64,000 bases of DNA, taken from NCBI RefSeq assembly GCF_031085175.1, contig NZ_JAVHUY010000014.1, positions 150,232 through 214,231 on the forward strand, written 5' to 3'. The notes beneath the pieces are model-generated. The model made no database searches. It saw only the letters and a program-made list of their open reading frames with translations, and had not been told where the DNA came from. This DNA comes from Phytohabitans maris (GTDB lineage Bacteria > Actinomycetota > Actinomycetes > Mycobacteriales > Micromonosporaceae). The position numbers and the translations under genes were made by a program. Positions 52,738 through 61,878 of the stretch are shown one piece after another (within the stretch, counting starts at the first letter, position 1; the number at the start of each line of letters is the position of its first letter).

Positions 52738-55575
52738 ATGTGGACAAGCAGGAGAAGACGGGCGCTCATCTCGATACCCGTGCTGGTCGTCGCCGTCGCC
52801 GGCGTATCGGTGACCTCGGCCGGTCCGGCGGCGGCTGACCGCCCCGCCAGATACATCCCGACCGACCGCGACTTCTACATCAACTACGTCGAGCCGAAGG
52901 TGGAACGCTCCTCGGACGGCAAAGAGGTCGTGACCACGGAGGGCAAGCGCAAGGTCAAGCGGAGCCAGCCGGACCCGGTGACCCGGTACGGCCGCAAGTT
53001 CTCCGAGGGTAACCCGGTCGCCGCCCGCGGGCTGGCCCGGACCGAGGCCGAGGCGATCCGCACCGGCAAGAACCCCCGGCAGATCCGCTACAAGCAGGCC
53101 GACCAGACCCAGACGGCCAAGCTGCTGACCATCCTGATCGAGTTCAACCCGAACGCCAACGACGACTTCTCCGGCGTGATGGTGCCGCAGGCGACGTTCG
53201 ACGACGCCACCACCCCGCAGAACGAGCGCGACTGCGTGCCCGGCAACGTGCAGAACGGGCCGCTGCACAACAACATCCCCAACCCGGCCGAGGCGTCCCA
53301 CCCGGACAACAACAGCTTCTGGGTGCCGGACTTCTCCCCCGACCTCTACAACGACATGCTCTACACCCGGGACGGCATCACCGAGCGGGTCCGCACCGAC
53401 CTGCGCGGCCCGGACGGCAAGCCCGGCATCAACCTGCGCGGGTACACGATGCACAACATGTACCTGGAGATGTCGAAGGGCGCGTACACCGTGGACGGTG
53501 CGGCGACCCCGTGGGTGACGGTGCCGCACTCCGAGGCGTGGTACGGCGCGGACACCTGCACGCTCGTCGACGGCGTGTGGGAGGCCGGCCAGAGCCAGGA
53601 CATGAACGGCCACCCGGACAACCCGGGCGGTCCGGCGACGCTCGGCGCCGACGCGGTCGACGTGCTGGCCGCGCAGGACCCGGACTTCCCGTGGGCCGAC
53701 TACGACGTCGAGGACGTCTCCGACGCGGACGGCGACGGCAACCTCAACGAGCCGGACGGCGTCGTCGACCACCTCGTGCTGGTGCACGCCGGCGAGGACA
53801 AGTCGGGCGGCGGCGGCGCGCAGGGTCCGTACGCGATCTGGGCGCACTCCTCCACCATCGTGCCCGGCCACACCATCCCCGGCACCGACAAGATGATCGC
53901 CAACTACATCGTGCAGCCCGAGGACTCCGGCGTCGGCGTCTTCGCCCACGAGTACGGCCACGACCTCGGCCTGCCCGACCTGTACGACATCGCCTCCGGC
54001 GGCGACTCCGACGTCGACTTCTGGGACCTGATGTCGTCCGGCTCGCACACCGGGCCGATCTTCCAGGGCATCCCGACGCACATGGGGCTCTGGGACAAGT
54101 TCGTGCTCGGCTGGGCCGACCCGCTCATCCTCGACCCCGGCGACGACCCGACGAAGGTCAAGGTGGGCCAGACGTCCCGCACCCCGGTGGGCACCGAGGA
54201 CGGCGTCCGGGTCAACCTGCCGACCAAGGAGGTCTCGCTCTCCACACCGCACAGCGGCGCGGGCCAGTGGTGGACCAACAACGACCAGGAGTGGGCGGAC
54301 ATCCGGCTGACCCGCGAGCTGGCCGTGCCGGCCGGCGGCGACGTGCGGTTCTGGCTGTGGAACCACTACCAGATCGAGGCGGACTGGGACTTCGGCTTCG
54401 TCGAGGTCTCCACCGACGGCGGCGCCACGTGGGCCGAGCAGAAGGTCTTCGACGAGGCCGGCCAGCTCGTCTCCACCGACGACGGCTACCCCGACCCGAA
54501 CGGGCGCATGCACGACTTCGGCGACAAGAAGTACGGCCTCACCGGCGACACCGGCGGCGACTGGCGGCACGACTACGTCAGCCTGACCCCGTTCGCCGGG
54601 CAGACCGTCCAGCTGCGGCTGCGGTATGCGACCGACGAGGCGTTCGAGGACGTCGGCTGGTTCGCGGACGACTTCTCGGTCACCGCGGACGGCGCCACGA
54701 CCTGGTCCGACGACGTCGAGAGCGGAAACAACGGCTGGACGCCGACGGTCACCTCGTTCACCAACACCACCGGTACCGGCTGGAGCGTCTCGCCCGGCGA
54801 GTTCTCGTACGCGCACTACTACCTCGCCGAGTGGCGCAACCACGACGGCTTCGACGAGGGCCTCAAGTACGCGTACAACACGAACTACCTGCGGGACGGG
54901 GCGTGGAAGGTCGACCGGGTGCCGTACAACGCGCCGGGCCTGCTGGTCTGGTACCGCGACACCAGCTACGGCAGCCTCAACCTCACGCTCAACAACCTGT
55001 TCGACCCGCCGAGCATCGGCACCAAGGGCGGGCTGCTGATCGTCGACTCGCACTTCGACCCGCTGCGCCGGCAGGGCACGGCGGCGGCGAAGGACCCGTC
55101 GGCGCTCGACAACCTGCCGTCCCGGCCGCAGTCCTCGAACGCGGCGTTCAGCTTCGGCGAGACGTACCCGTTCAAGGACTGCTTCGAGGCGCCGAACGAG
55201 CCGTTCAGCGGCTACTGCACCAGGTTCGGGCCGCTGCCGCCGGTCAAGTCCTTCACGGACGCGAAGGGCTGGTACCCCGGCATCGAGTACCGGCCGGACC
55301 TCGACCCGCAGGCCCCGCTCTTCTTCCGCGACTCCGACGCGTCGGTCGTGCTCCCCTCCGAGGGCAACGCGCCGTACACGGTCCGGATCGTGAACAAGAA
55401 CGGCAAGCGGGCCACCGGCCAGTTCGGCATCGACCTGGGCGGCGGCGTGCTGACCGGCACCGGCAACCCGGGTGACGCCGGCGTCAACTTCGGCGTCGGC
55501 TTCCGCCTGGTCTACCCCGGCTATCAGAACCAGTGGGCCACCGTCCTGGTCACCCCACCGGCGGCGGTGCCGTAA
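52738..55575 (+). CDS. Secreted immune inhibitor A-type M6 metalloprotease
   Basis: A 945-aa secreted zinc protease. Signal peptide about 1-34 (LISIPVLVVAVAGVSVTSAG). A propeptide region precedes the M6 catalytic domain with the zinc motif HEYGHDLGLPD (His404, Glu405, His408) and the downstream MSSGSH Met-turn region. Two beta-sandwich VEG/MAM-like domains follow (FGFVEVSTDGGATWAEQKVF; VGWFADDFSVTADG). A Ca2+-like DADGDGNLNEPDG loop lies near 340. InhA enzymes degrade host or competitor proteins. The ATG at 52738 (GGGGGG upstream) is preferred over a TTG 30 nt earlier whose Shine-Dalgarno would be only 3 nt away. Confidence 0.91.
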   Translation: MWTSRRRRALISIPVLVVAVAGVSVTSAGPAAADRPARYIPTDRDFYINYVEPKVERSSDGKEVVTTEGKRKVKRSQPDPVTRYGRKFSEGNPVAARGLARTEAEAIRTGKNPRQIRYKQADQTQTAKLLTILIEFNPNANDDFSGVMVPQATFDDATTPQNERDCVPGNVQNGPLHNNIPNPAEASHPDNNSFWVPDFSPDLYNDMLYTRDGITERVRTDLRGPDGKPGINLRGYTMHNMYLEMSKGAYTVDGAATPWVTVPHSEAWYGADTCTLVDGVWEAGQSQDMNGHPDNPGGPATLGADAVDVLAAQDPDFPWADYDVEDVSDADGDGNLNEPDGVVDHLVLVHAGEDKSGGGGAQGPYAIWAHSSTIVPGHTIPGTDKMIANYIVQPEDSGVGVFAHEYGHDLGLPDLYDIASGGDSDVDFWDLMSSGSHTGPIFQGIPTHMGLWDKFVLGWADPLILDPGDDPTKVKVGQTSRTPVGTEDGVRVNLPTKEVSLSTPHSGAGQWWTNNDQEWADIRLTRELAVPAGGDVRFWLWNHYQIEADWDFGFVEVSTDGGATWAEQKVFDEAGQLVSTDDGYPDPNGRMHDFGDKKYGLTGDTGGDWRHDYVSLTPFAGQTVQLRLRYATDEAFEDVGWFADDFSVTADGATTWSDDVESGNNGWTPTVTSFTNTTGTGWSVSPGEFSYAHYYLAEWRNHDGFDEGLKYAYNTNYLRDGAWKVDRVPYNAPGLLVWYRDTSYGSLNLTLNNLFDPPSIGTKGGLLIVDSHFDPLRRQGTAAAKDPSALDNLPSRPQSSNAAFSFGETYPFKDCFEAPNEPFSGYCTRFGPLPPVKSFTDAKGWYPGIEYRPDLDPQAPLFFRDSDASVVLPSEGNAPYTVRIVNKNGKRATGQFGIDLGGGVLTGTGNPGDAGVNFGVGFRLVYPGYQNQWATVLVTPPAAVP

Positions 55576-55589
55576 CCCGTCACCTTCCC

Positions 55590-55620
55590 GGGCCGCCGCC
55601 AGCCCCGCCGGCGGCGGCCC
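55590..55620. terminator. Hairpin terminator of the M6 protease gene
   Basis: GGGCCGCCGCC (55590-55600) pairs perfectly with GGCGGCGGCCC (55610-55620), 15 bp after the stop codon. Confidence 0.72.
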
Positions 55621-55716
55621 GCGGCCGTTGACGAAGCCCCACAAGCGGATCTAGATCCAATGCCGCTCAGTTAAGGGTCTGGATCAGGCGTTGTTGATAG
55701 GGCGGAGATAGATAGG

Positions 55717-55781
55717 CAGCGAGGCTCCGGTAGACATGACTGTCCTCACAAGATGGTCACGATCTGTAGGGAGCCTCGCTG
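55717..55781 (+). promoter_or_regulatory. Inverted repeat covering the transposase translation start region
   Basis: CAGCGAGGCTCC (55717-55728) pairs with GGAGCCTCGCTG (55770-55781). The right arm contains the GGGAG Shine-Dalgarno-like sequence and a possible CTG start at 55779. In transcripts entering from outside, this stem would hide the initiation site, as in IS10/IS50-type protection (inference). Confidence 0.5.
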
Positions 55782-55805
55782 TCCGCGTATTCTGTCACCC
55801 GCCGC

Positions 55806-57140
55806 GTGATCAAGGTCGCTGCGGGTGTATTTGCCCCGGGACACCTCGGGGAGTTGACCCAGCATGTGCCCTTCGAGATGGTCGATGCCGCGTTGGCCGA
55901 GGCGGGTCGGGGTAAGTCACGGGTGCGTGATGTACCAGCCCGGGTGGTGGTCTACCTGTTGTTGGCTGGTGCGTTGTTCGCCGATGTGGGCTACCGGCAG
56001 GTCTGGGACAAGCTGGTAGCGGCCCTGGACGGTGTGCCGGTGGCGAGACCGAGCTCAGGTGTGCTGGCCCAGGCCCGCCAACGGATGGGACCGGGCCCGC
56101 TGCGGGCGTTGTTCGACCTGGTGCGGGGGCCGGGCCCGGCGCCACGCACTCGTGGGCGGTGGTGGCGGGGTCTGCTGGTGTGCGCTATCGACGGGACGAG
56201 CGCGGCGGTCGCGGCCAGCCCGGCGAATCTGGCCGAGTACACCCCCCATCGCTGCAACCATGGCGGGTCGGGCTATCCGAAGCTTCGGCTGCTGGTGTTG
56301 GTGTGTTGCGGGACCCGGACCGTCATCGACGCGGTCTTTGGGCCGACCACGAAGGGGGAGGTGCCCTACGCCAAGCTGCTGGTGGCCAGCCTGCGCTCGG
56401 GCTGGGTGGTGCTGTTGGACCGGGCCTTTGGGGCCGCGGACCTGATCGAGGCGGTCGTGAAGGCCAGGGCGTACCTCGTGGTGCGGGTCAAGGACAACCG
56501 GAAGCTGCCGGTGATCCGCAGGTTGCCGGACGGCTCGTTCCTATCGGTGATCGGCCAACTGCGGGTCCGTGTCGTGGAGTGTCAGATCCACGTGCAGACC
56601 ACGGCCGGGCGTGCCACGACCGTGTACCGGCTGGTGACCACACTGGTCGAGCATCGCCAGTATCCGGCGTTCGACCTGGTCCGGCTCTACCACGAGCGGT
56701 GGGAGGTCGAAACAGCGTTCCTGGAACTGAAATCGACGATCCTGAGCGGACGGGTACTACGGGCCCGGACCCCGGCCGGAGTCCGCCAGGAAATCTACGC
56801 ACTACTGATCACCTACCAAGCCATCCGCCTGGCCATGGCCGACGCCACCGACAGCCAGCCCGACCTCGACCCCGACCGGGCCTGCTTCACCACGGCCCTG
56901 TCCGCCGCCCGCGACCTAGTCGTACAAGCCGCGAACGCCATCACCGGCACAGTGATCGACCTGGTCGGCGCGATCGGCCGACGGGTCCTAGCCAACCTCA
57001 TGCCCAACCGACGGACCAGACTCGCCCCACGGATCGTGAAACGAGCCATCTCCAAATACAACGCCAAAGGCCCCGACATCGACCGGAAGACCTACCAGGC
57101 CACCATCGGCATCGACATCCTGGCGATCCAAAACCCTTGA
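55806..57140 (+). CDS. IS4-family transposase (DDE)
   Basis: A 444-aa transposase (or 453 aa if it starts at CTG 55779, which adds SAYSVTRR typical of relatives). N-terminal IS4 DNA-binding region (VAAGVFAPGHLGELTQHVPF) and RNase H-fold with catalytic Asp in CAIDGTSAAV, Asp in VVLLDRAFGAADL, and the Y-R-E-K signature YHERWEVETAFLELKS. No frameshift or stop interrupts it, so it should be active. The frame has an odd codon shift halfway: A-ending codons increase after about 56700. Confidence 0.92.
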   Translation: MIKVAAGVFAPGHLGELTQHVPFEMVDAALAEAGRGKSRVRDVPARVVVYLLLAGALFADVGYRQVWDKLVAALDGVPVARPSSGVLAQARQRMGPGPLRALFDLVRGPGPAPRTRGRWWRGLLVCAIDGTSAAVAASPANLAEYTPHRCNHGGSGYPKLRLLVLVCCGTRTVIDAVFGPTTKGEVPYAKLLVASLRSGWVVLLDRAFGAADLIEAVVKARAYLVVRVKDNRKLPVIRRLPDGSFLSVIGQLRVRVVECQIHVQTTAGRATTVYRLVTTLVEHRQYPAFDLVRLYHERWEVETAFLELKSTILSGRVLRARTPAGVRQEIYALLITYQAIRLAMADATDSQPDLDPDRACFTTALSAARDLVVQAANAITGTVIDLVGAIGRRVLANLMPNRRTRLAPRIVKRAISKYNAKGPDIDRKTYQATIGIDILAIQNP

Positions 57141-57173
57141 CAACACCCCACCACAACTTAACTGAGCGGCATT

Positions 57174-57224
57174 GGATCTAGAACGTTTAGGGCTCTATAT
57201 CCGCCCTAAACGTTCTAGATCCGC
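57174..57224. repeat. Host 21-bp inverted repeat interrupted by the IS
   Basis: GGATCTAGAACGTTTAGGG (57174-57192, sharing its first bases with the IS end) pairs with CCCTAAACGTTCTAGATCC (57204-57222) over an 11-nt loop. Before insertion the left arm was joined to GCGGATCTAG at 55645-55654, giving 21 bp of perfect pairing with CCCTAAACGTTCTAGATCCGC. Probably a terminator- or REP-type element after the M6 protease gene. Confidence 0.8.
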
Positions 57225-57345
57225 GCTGCGGGCGTGTTCTCGACGAAGATGTGGCCGGATGTCGAGACCGGCGGGGCGGCTCCGTCTCAGGGGTGGACGC
57301 GGCCGGCGTGGCCGCGCCGACCCGCGTACCGGAAGGACAGCCGCC

Positions 57346-57801
57346 ATGGCCATCGCCGAGGACCTCGACCGCGCCACCGACTCGCAGTGGGACTGGGTCG
57401 CCGAGCACACCCGCACGTACCTCGCCTCGGGCGGCACCGAAGGCCACGAGAACAACGGCGTGCGCACCCTCGTGCTCGCCACGACCGGACGCCGGACCGG
57501 CACGCCCCGCCGCACCTGCCTGATCTACGGCACCTCGGGCGGCGAGTACGTCGTCGTCGCCTCCAAGGGCGGTGCCGACCAGGACCCGGCATGGTTCCTG
57601 AACCTGGTTGCGGACCCCAGCGTGGGGGTGCAGGTCGGCACCCGCCGGTTCACCGCCCGCGCCCGCGTCGCCTCCTCGGCCGAGCGCGCGCCCCTCTGGG
57701 CCCAGATGGTGGGCACCTTCCCGCTCTACGAGGACTACGCGCGCAAGACCGACCGCGAGATCCCGATCGTCCTGCTCACCCCGCTGCGCGGACCCGCGTG
57801 A
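57346..57801 (+). CDS. Nitroreductase/deazaflavin (F420)-dependent oxidoreductase
   Basis: A 151-aa split beta-barrel protein of the DDN/PNPOx-like family: VRTLVLATTGRRTGTPRRTC, LIYGTSGGEYVVVASKGGAD, DPAWFLNLVADPSVGVQVGT, RTxAR-type RFTARARVAS and EIPIVLLTPL. The TxGRxTGxxR motif binds the F420 phosphate. Such enzymes reduce quinones or xenobiotics in actinobacteria. AAGGACAG lies 6 nt before the ATG. Alone downstream of the insertion site. Confidence 0.9.
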   Translation: MAIAEDLDRATDSQWDWVAEHTRTYLASGGTEGHENNGVRTLVLATTGRRTGTPRRTCLIYGTSGGEYVVVASKGGADQDPAWFLNLVADPSVGVQVGTRRFTARARVASSAERAPLWAQMVGTFPLYEDYARKTDREIPIVLLTPLRGPA

Positions 57802-57903
57802 CCCGCGACGGTGAGGTGTCGTGGACGCACAGACGCCGGACGGCCGCTTGCTCCCCGCGGGGGCCGGGGTAAGACCGCCGGCGACCGAAGCTCCGAAACC
57901 GCT

Positions 57904-59406
57904 CTACCGGCGCGCGGGTACGGCGGAGGCCGGCTCGGGCGGTGCCTCGGCGGTCTCCGCGTCGGGCTCCGGGCCGGGCCCGTCGCCGGGGGCCTCGCCG
58001 GAGGTGGTGAGCAGGGCGGCGAGGTAGAGCGCGGCGAGCGGCACCACGTGCATGAGCATGCGGTTCATCGAGTCGGCGTCGGCCGCCCGGTAGGCGCCCT
58101 CGCGCAGGTAGGCCATCACGAAGCAGAACGGCAGGAACGTGGTCAGCGGAAACCGCAGGTGCGCCTGGTGCGGCAGCCGGGGCGACATCAGCCAGGCCAG
58201 CAGGAGCAGCCCGGTCAGCAGGGTGAGCGACAGGCCGTACCCGCCGACGCCCTCGACCTGGTTGCGATAGAGGGCGCGCACGCTGGTCCAGAGGGTGTCC
58301 GGGTCGCGCACGGCCAGGGCGGCCAGGGCGAGCCAGAGGCCGGCCTCCGCGGCCGCGAGCAGCCACCCGCCGCGGCGGTCGGCGGTGCCCCGGCGCAGCA
58401 GCGGGATGGCGGCCAGCGCGGCGGCGCCCAGGGCGGCGGCGCCGATGCCGGAGGCGGGTAGGCCGGCGTCGCGGTCCAGGAAGAACCAGATCTGGAACCC
58501 GGCGAACAGCAGCGTGGTGCCGCCGAAGACGGCCAGTACCGCCACCCGCTGGCGGCGCGGCACGCGGGCGGACAGGACGGTGGGGAGCAGGACCAGCGCG
58601 GCTGCCAGGAAGCCCTCCGGCCGGATGATCACTATGCCGGGTATCGCCAGGAGCTGGAGGGTCGCCAGGGCGGGTTCGCCGCGGTCGGGCCCGGCGGTGG
58701 CGAGCAGCCACCCGCCGCCGGCGGCGAGCAGCACGCACGCCGCGAACAGCAGGTGCCCGTTGAGGTAGAAGAAGCTGAACACGACCCGGTTGTTGGTCAG
58801 CAGCAGCGTCACGACCAGGGCCGCGACGGCGGCGACCCGCCACCAGCCGGTGCGCGGGGCCCGGGCCAGGAACCAGACGACGGCCGCGACCGTGGCGGCG
58901 GTCAGCAGCGGCGTGATCGAGCGGAGGTAGAGGTCGCCGTCCAGGCCGGCCGGGGCGTGCAGCAGCGGCACCCCGAACACCCGGGTGCTCAGCAGCTCGG
59001 TGGAGGCGGTCGAGCGGTAGTCGCCGTCCGCGATCAGCCGGCCGGCCATCAGGTACGTGATCGAGTCGGGGTGCCACTTGAGCATCCTGGCGTCGCGGAG
59101 CACCGCGACGGCGGCGACGGCGGCCAGGGCGCTCCCCGCGGCGAGGGGTACCGACACGGCGACCCCGCGCCCGCGCCGCCAGCACACCACCCACCAGGCG
59201 ACCGGGGCGCCGAAGACCACGGCGAGGGTGATCGCCGGCGAGGTCGGCAGCCCGGTCGCCACCTGGACGAAGCCGGCGCCGAGCAGCAGGCAGATCCCGG
59301 CGAGGAAGCCGAGCGGGAGCAGCCCCCAGCCCCGCAGGCCGGCGGTGCGCAGCAGGGCGCAGCCGCCGCCGAGGAGCAGCAGCACGACCAGCGACTCGGC
59401 GATCAT
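57904..59406 (-). CDS. Multipass membrane protein, glycosyltransferase-like (GT-C style)
   Basis: A 500-aa integral membrane protein with about 12 hydrophobic helices. Between helices 3 and 4 lies WHPDSITYLMAGRLIADGDY, resembling the acidic external loop of GT-C glycosyltransferases, with ELLSTRVFGVPLLHAPAGLD after it. The C-terminus is Pro/Glu/Asp-rich. It overlaps the upstream gene by 4 nt (ATGA). I infer transfer of sugars from polyprenyl carriers to an extracytoplasmic acceptor, without firm family assignment. Confidence 0.7.
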   Translation of the reverse strand: MIAESLVVLLLLGGGCALLRTAGLRGWGLLPLGFLAGICLLLGAGFVQVATGLPTSPAITLAVVFGAPVAWWVVCWRRGRGVAVSVPLAAGSALAAVAAVAVLRDARMLKWHPDSITYLMAGRLIADGDYRSTASTELLSTRVFGVPLLHAPAGLDGDLYLRSITPLLTAATVAAVVWFLARAPRTGWWRVAAVAALVVTLLLTNNRVVFSFFYLNGHLLFAACVLLAAGGGWLLATAGPDRGEPALATLQLLAIPGIVIIRPEGFLAAALVLLPTVLSARVPRRQRVAVLAVFGGTTLLFAGFQIWFFLDRDAGLPASGIGAAALGAAALAAIPLLRRGTADRRGGWLLAAAEAGLWLALAALAVRDPDTLWTSVRALYRNQVEGVGGYGLSLTLLTGLLLLAWLMSPRLPHQAHLRFPLTTFLPFCFVMAYLREGAYRAADADSMNRMLMHVVPLAALYLAALLTTSGEAPGDGPGPEPDAETAEAPPEPASAVPARR

Positions 59407-60089
59407 CGGGTCAGCTCGTCCCGTACGGCGGGCGGCAGCAGCGTGGTCTCCACGAGCAGCTCCTGGTAGTCGTACTCCTCGCCCTCGCGGGCCTGGGGCC
59501 ACCGGATGAGGGCGAACGCCCGGTCGGCGCCGGAGGTGCGGGGTCCTTCGCTCGTGACGAGCGGCCGCAGGTAGAAGTTGGGGTCGGCCGGGCCCTTGGG
59601 GCGCGGCCGGGCCGGGTCGACGGCGAGCGCCCACGGTGCGCCGCGGGCGCCGCCGACGCCGGTGGCCACCACGTACGGCGTCGGGTCGAAGCCGGGCCCC
59701 GCCGCGGCGGTCGGCGCGGCGACCCAGACCAGCCGCCCGACCCGGCCGAAGACCCGCAGCCGGCTGGCGGTCTCGTCGGCGACCTGCCGCTCGGCGTCGT
59801 ACGGGCCGGGCGTCGGGATGTACACCGTCGCGCCCGGGGCGAGCGTGCCGAGCCCCTGGTACAGCCCGTACCGCTGGCGGTGCCACCCGCCGTTGCCGAA
59901 GGTGATCCGGGCGAGGTCGTCGGTCGGGTAGGTCCCGACGGCCCGGAACTCGTAGTACCGCTCCCGGTCGATCGCCCGGAACTGGAACACGTTGACGGCG
60001 ATGGCGGCTATCAGCGCGGCGGCGAAGAGCCGCCGGCGGTAGGGGGCGAGAGCGGCACGCAGACGAGGTAGGCCCGGCACGCGCCGCAT
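59403..60089 (-). CDS. Membrane-anchored extracytoplasmic hypothetical protein
   Basis: A 228-aa protein: one N-terminal helix (LFAAALIAAIAVNVFQFRAI, about 20-40) and a soluble domain (ERYYEFRAVGTYPTDDLARI, GATVYIPTPGPYDAERQVAD, PNFYLRPLVTSEGPRTSGAD). I do not recognise it. Its stop overlaps the start of the multipass protein, so the two almost certainly form one complex or pathway. Confidence 0.72.
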   Translation of the reverse strand: MRRVPGLPRLRAALAPYRRRLFAAALIAAIAVNVFQFRAIDRERYYEFRAVGTYPTDDLARITFGNGGWHRQRYGLYQGLGTLAPGATVYIPTPGPYDAERQVADETASRLRVFGRVGRLVWVAAPTAAAGPGFDPTPYVVATGVGGARGAPWALAVDPARPRPKGPADPNFYLRPLVTSEGPRTSGADRAFALIRWPQAREGEEYDYQELLVETTLLPPAVRDELTR

Positions 60090-60115
60090 TCTGCCACAAG
60101 CCGATATGAGATCAG

Positions 60116-61819
60116 CTAAACCGCTCGGGCCGCGGCGCGGCCGGCGGCCCGGCCGCTGAAGAGGCAGCCGCCGAGGAACGTGCCTTCGAGCGCGTTGTAC
60201 CCGTGCACGCCACCGCCGCCGAAGCCGGCCACCTCGCCGGCCGCGTACAGGCCGGGTATCGGCTGCCCGTCCGCGCCGATCGCCCGCGAGTCGAGGTCGG
60301 TCTGGATGCCGCCGAGGGTCTTGCGGGTCAGGATGTGCAGCTTGACGCCGATCAGCGGGCCGGCGGCCGGGTCGAGCAGGCGGTGCGGCGCGACGGTACG
60401 GCCGAGCCGGTCGCCGAGGTAGCGGCGGGCGTTGTGGATCCCCTGCACCTGCGCGTCCTTGCTGAACGGGTTGGCGATCTGCAGGTCGCGGGCCTCGATC
60501 TGGGCGCGGATGGCGGCGGCGTCGAGCAGCGGCTGGTCGGTGCGGCCGTTCATCTGGGCGACCAGGTCCTCGACGGTGCGGGCCACGACGAAGTCGACGC
60601 CGTGCCGCTTGAACGCCTCGACCGGTCCGGGCGCGCCCCGGCCGACGATCCGTTCCCGGACGAAGGCCCGCCGGTCCTTGGCGGTGATGTCCGGGTTCTG
60701 CTCGGAGCCGGAGAGCGCGAACTCCTTGCGGATGATCCGCTGGTTGAGCACGAACCAGGAGTGGTCGTGGCCGGCCAGGTCGGGCGCGGTACGCAGGTGC
60801 CGGAGCGTGCCGAGGGTGTCGTAGCCGGGCAGGCAGGGGTCGGGCAGGCGGCGGCCGAGCGCGTCGAACCACATCGAGGAGGGGCCGGGCAGGATGCGGA
60901 TGCCGTGCCCGGGCCAGACCGGGTTCCAGTTGTGCACGCCCTCGGTGTAGTGCCACATCCGGTCCCGGTTGACCAGCCGGACCCCGGCGCCGGCGGCGAT
61001 GTCGAGCATCCGCCCGTCGACGTACGCGGGCACGCCGGTCACCATGCGGCCCGGCGGCCGGCCGAGCCGCTCCGGCCAGAACCGGCGGACCATCTCGTGG
61101 TTGGCCCCGATGCCGCCGGTCGTGACGATCACCGCCTGGGCGGAGAGCTCGAACTCGCCGACCACCTCCCGGCTGGACGGGGCGCCGCGCAGCGCGTCGT
61201 CGGGGGCCAGGACCACGCCGCGTACCCCGGTCGCGGCGCCACCGGTCAGCACGATCTCGTCGACCCGGTGGCGGTGGTGGAAGCGGAGCAGCCCGGCCTC
61301 GGCGGCCCGCTCGGCGGAGCGGACGAACGGTTCGACCACGCCGGTGCCGGCGCCCCAGGCGATGTGGAAGCGGGGTACCGAGTTGCCGTGCCCGGTCGCC
61401 CGCAGGTCGCCGCGCTCGGCCCAGCCGACGGTGGGCAGCAGCCGGACGCCGTGGCCGTGCAGCCAGGACCGCTTCTCGCCGGCCGCGAACTCGACGTAGG
61501 CGCGGGCCCAGCGGACCGCCCACACGTCCTCGCCGCCGCTCTCTGCGCCGCCTTCTGCGCCCGCGGCGCCGAGGCGGTCGAACTGGGCGCTGCCCCGCCA
61601 GTCCTGCCAGGCCAGCTCCAGCGAGTCGCGGACCCGCAGGCGCCGCTGCTCCGGGGTGTCGACCAGGAACAGCCCGCCGAACGACCAGTACGCCTGGCCG
61701 CCGAGGTTGGCCTGGCCCTCCTGGTCGAGCAGGGCCACCTTCCGCCCCGCGGCGGTCAGCTCATGGGCGGCCACCAGCCCGGCCAGTCCGGCCCCGACGA
61801 CGATCGCGTCCACATCCAC
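60116..61819 (-). CDS. FAD-binding dehydrogenase (3-ketosteroid dehydrogenase / fumarate reductase flavoprotein family)
   Basis: A 567-aa flavoprotein. The N-terminal dinucleotide-binding motif is DAIVVGAGLAGLVAAHELTA with LDQEGQANLGGQAYWSFGGL. The middle has AVIVTTGGIGANHEMVRRFW and the C-terminus GLYAAGEVAGFGGGGVHGYN with GTFLGGCLFSGRAAGRAA. It belongs to the succinate-dehydrogenase-like group annotated as FAD-binding dehydrogenase, related to KsdD but usually of unknown substrate. Starts at GTG 61819 (or 61813); no strong Shine-Dalgarno is visible. Confidence 0.87.
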   Translation of the reverse strand: MDVDAIVVGAGLAGLVAAHELTAAGRKVALLDQEGQANLGGQAYWSFGGLFLVDTPEQRRLRVRDSLELAWQDWRGSAQFDRLGAAGAEGGAESGGEDVWAVRWARAYVEFAAGEKRSWLHGHGVRLLPTVGWAERGDLRATGHGNSVPRFHIAWGAGTGVVEPFVRSAERAAEAGLLRFHHRHRVDEIVLTGGAATGVRGVVLAPDDALRGAPSSREVVGEFELSAQAVIVTTGGIGANHEMVRRFWPERLGRPPGRMVTGVPAYVDGRMLDIAAGAGVRLVNRDRMWHYTEGVHNWNPVWPGHGIRILPGPSSMWFDALGRRLPDPCLPGYDTLGTLRHLRTAPDLAGHDHSWFVLNQRIIRKEFALSGSEQNPDITAKDRRAFVRERIVGRGAPGPVEAFKRHGVDFVVARTVEDLVAQMNGRTDQPLLDAAAIRAQIEARDLQIANPFSKDAQVQGIHNARRYLGDRLGRTVAPHRLLDPAAGPLIGVKLHILTRKTLGGIQTDLDSRAIGADGQPIPGLYAAGEVAGFGGGGVHGYNALEGTFLGGCLFSGRAAGRAAARAV

Positions 61820-61878
61820 AGCGAGCAGTCTATTCAGCCATGATCGCCCGCGCGCCCGGCGCGGTTCGCGAGCCGGCG

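Larger units (their letters stand above)
55656..57176 (+). mobile_element. IS4-family insertion sequence, about 1.52 kb, complete
   Basis: Perfect 20-bp terminal inverted repeats TCCAATGCCGCTCAGTTAAG (55656-55675 and 57157-57176) enclose one transposase gene. The flanks are TCTAGA on both sides (55650-55655 and 57177-57182), so the target duplication is TCTAGA, or CTAG if the ends extend by 1 bp; the palindromic target makes this ambiguous. Removing the element and one duplication restores a perfect 21-bp inverted repeat in the host DNA, which confirms the boundaries. Intact ends and gene imply recent insertion. Confidence 0.9.

Noticed and set aside
52711..55644. A 977-aa open frame antisense to the M6 protease
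   Set aside because: The same compositional shadow; the plus strand carries the signal peptide and HEYGHDLGLPD motif.
60203..61843. A 546-aa plus-strand frame opposite the FAD dehydrogenase
   Set aside because: Low-complexity shadow of a gene whose FAD motifs are clear on the other strand.
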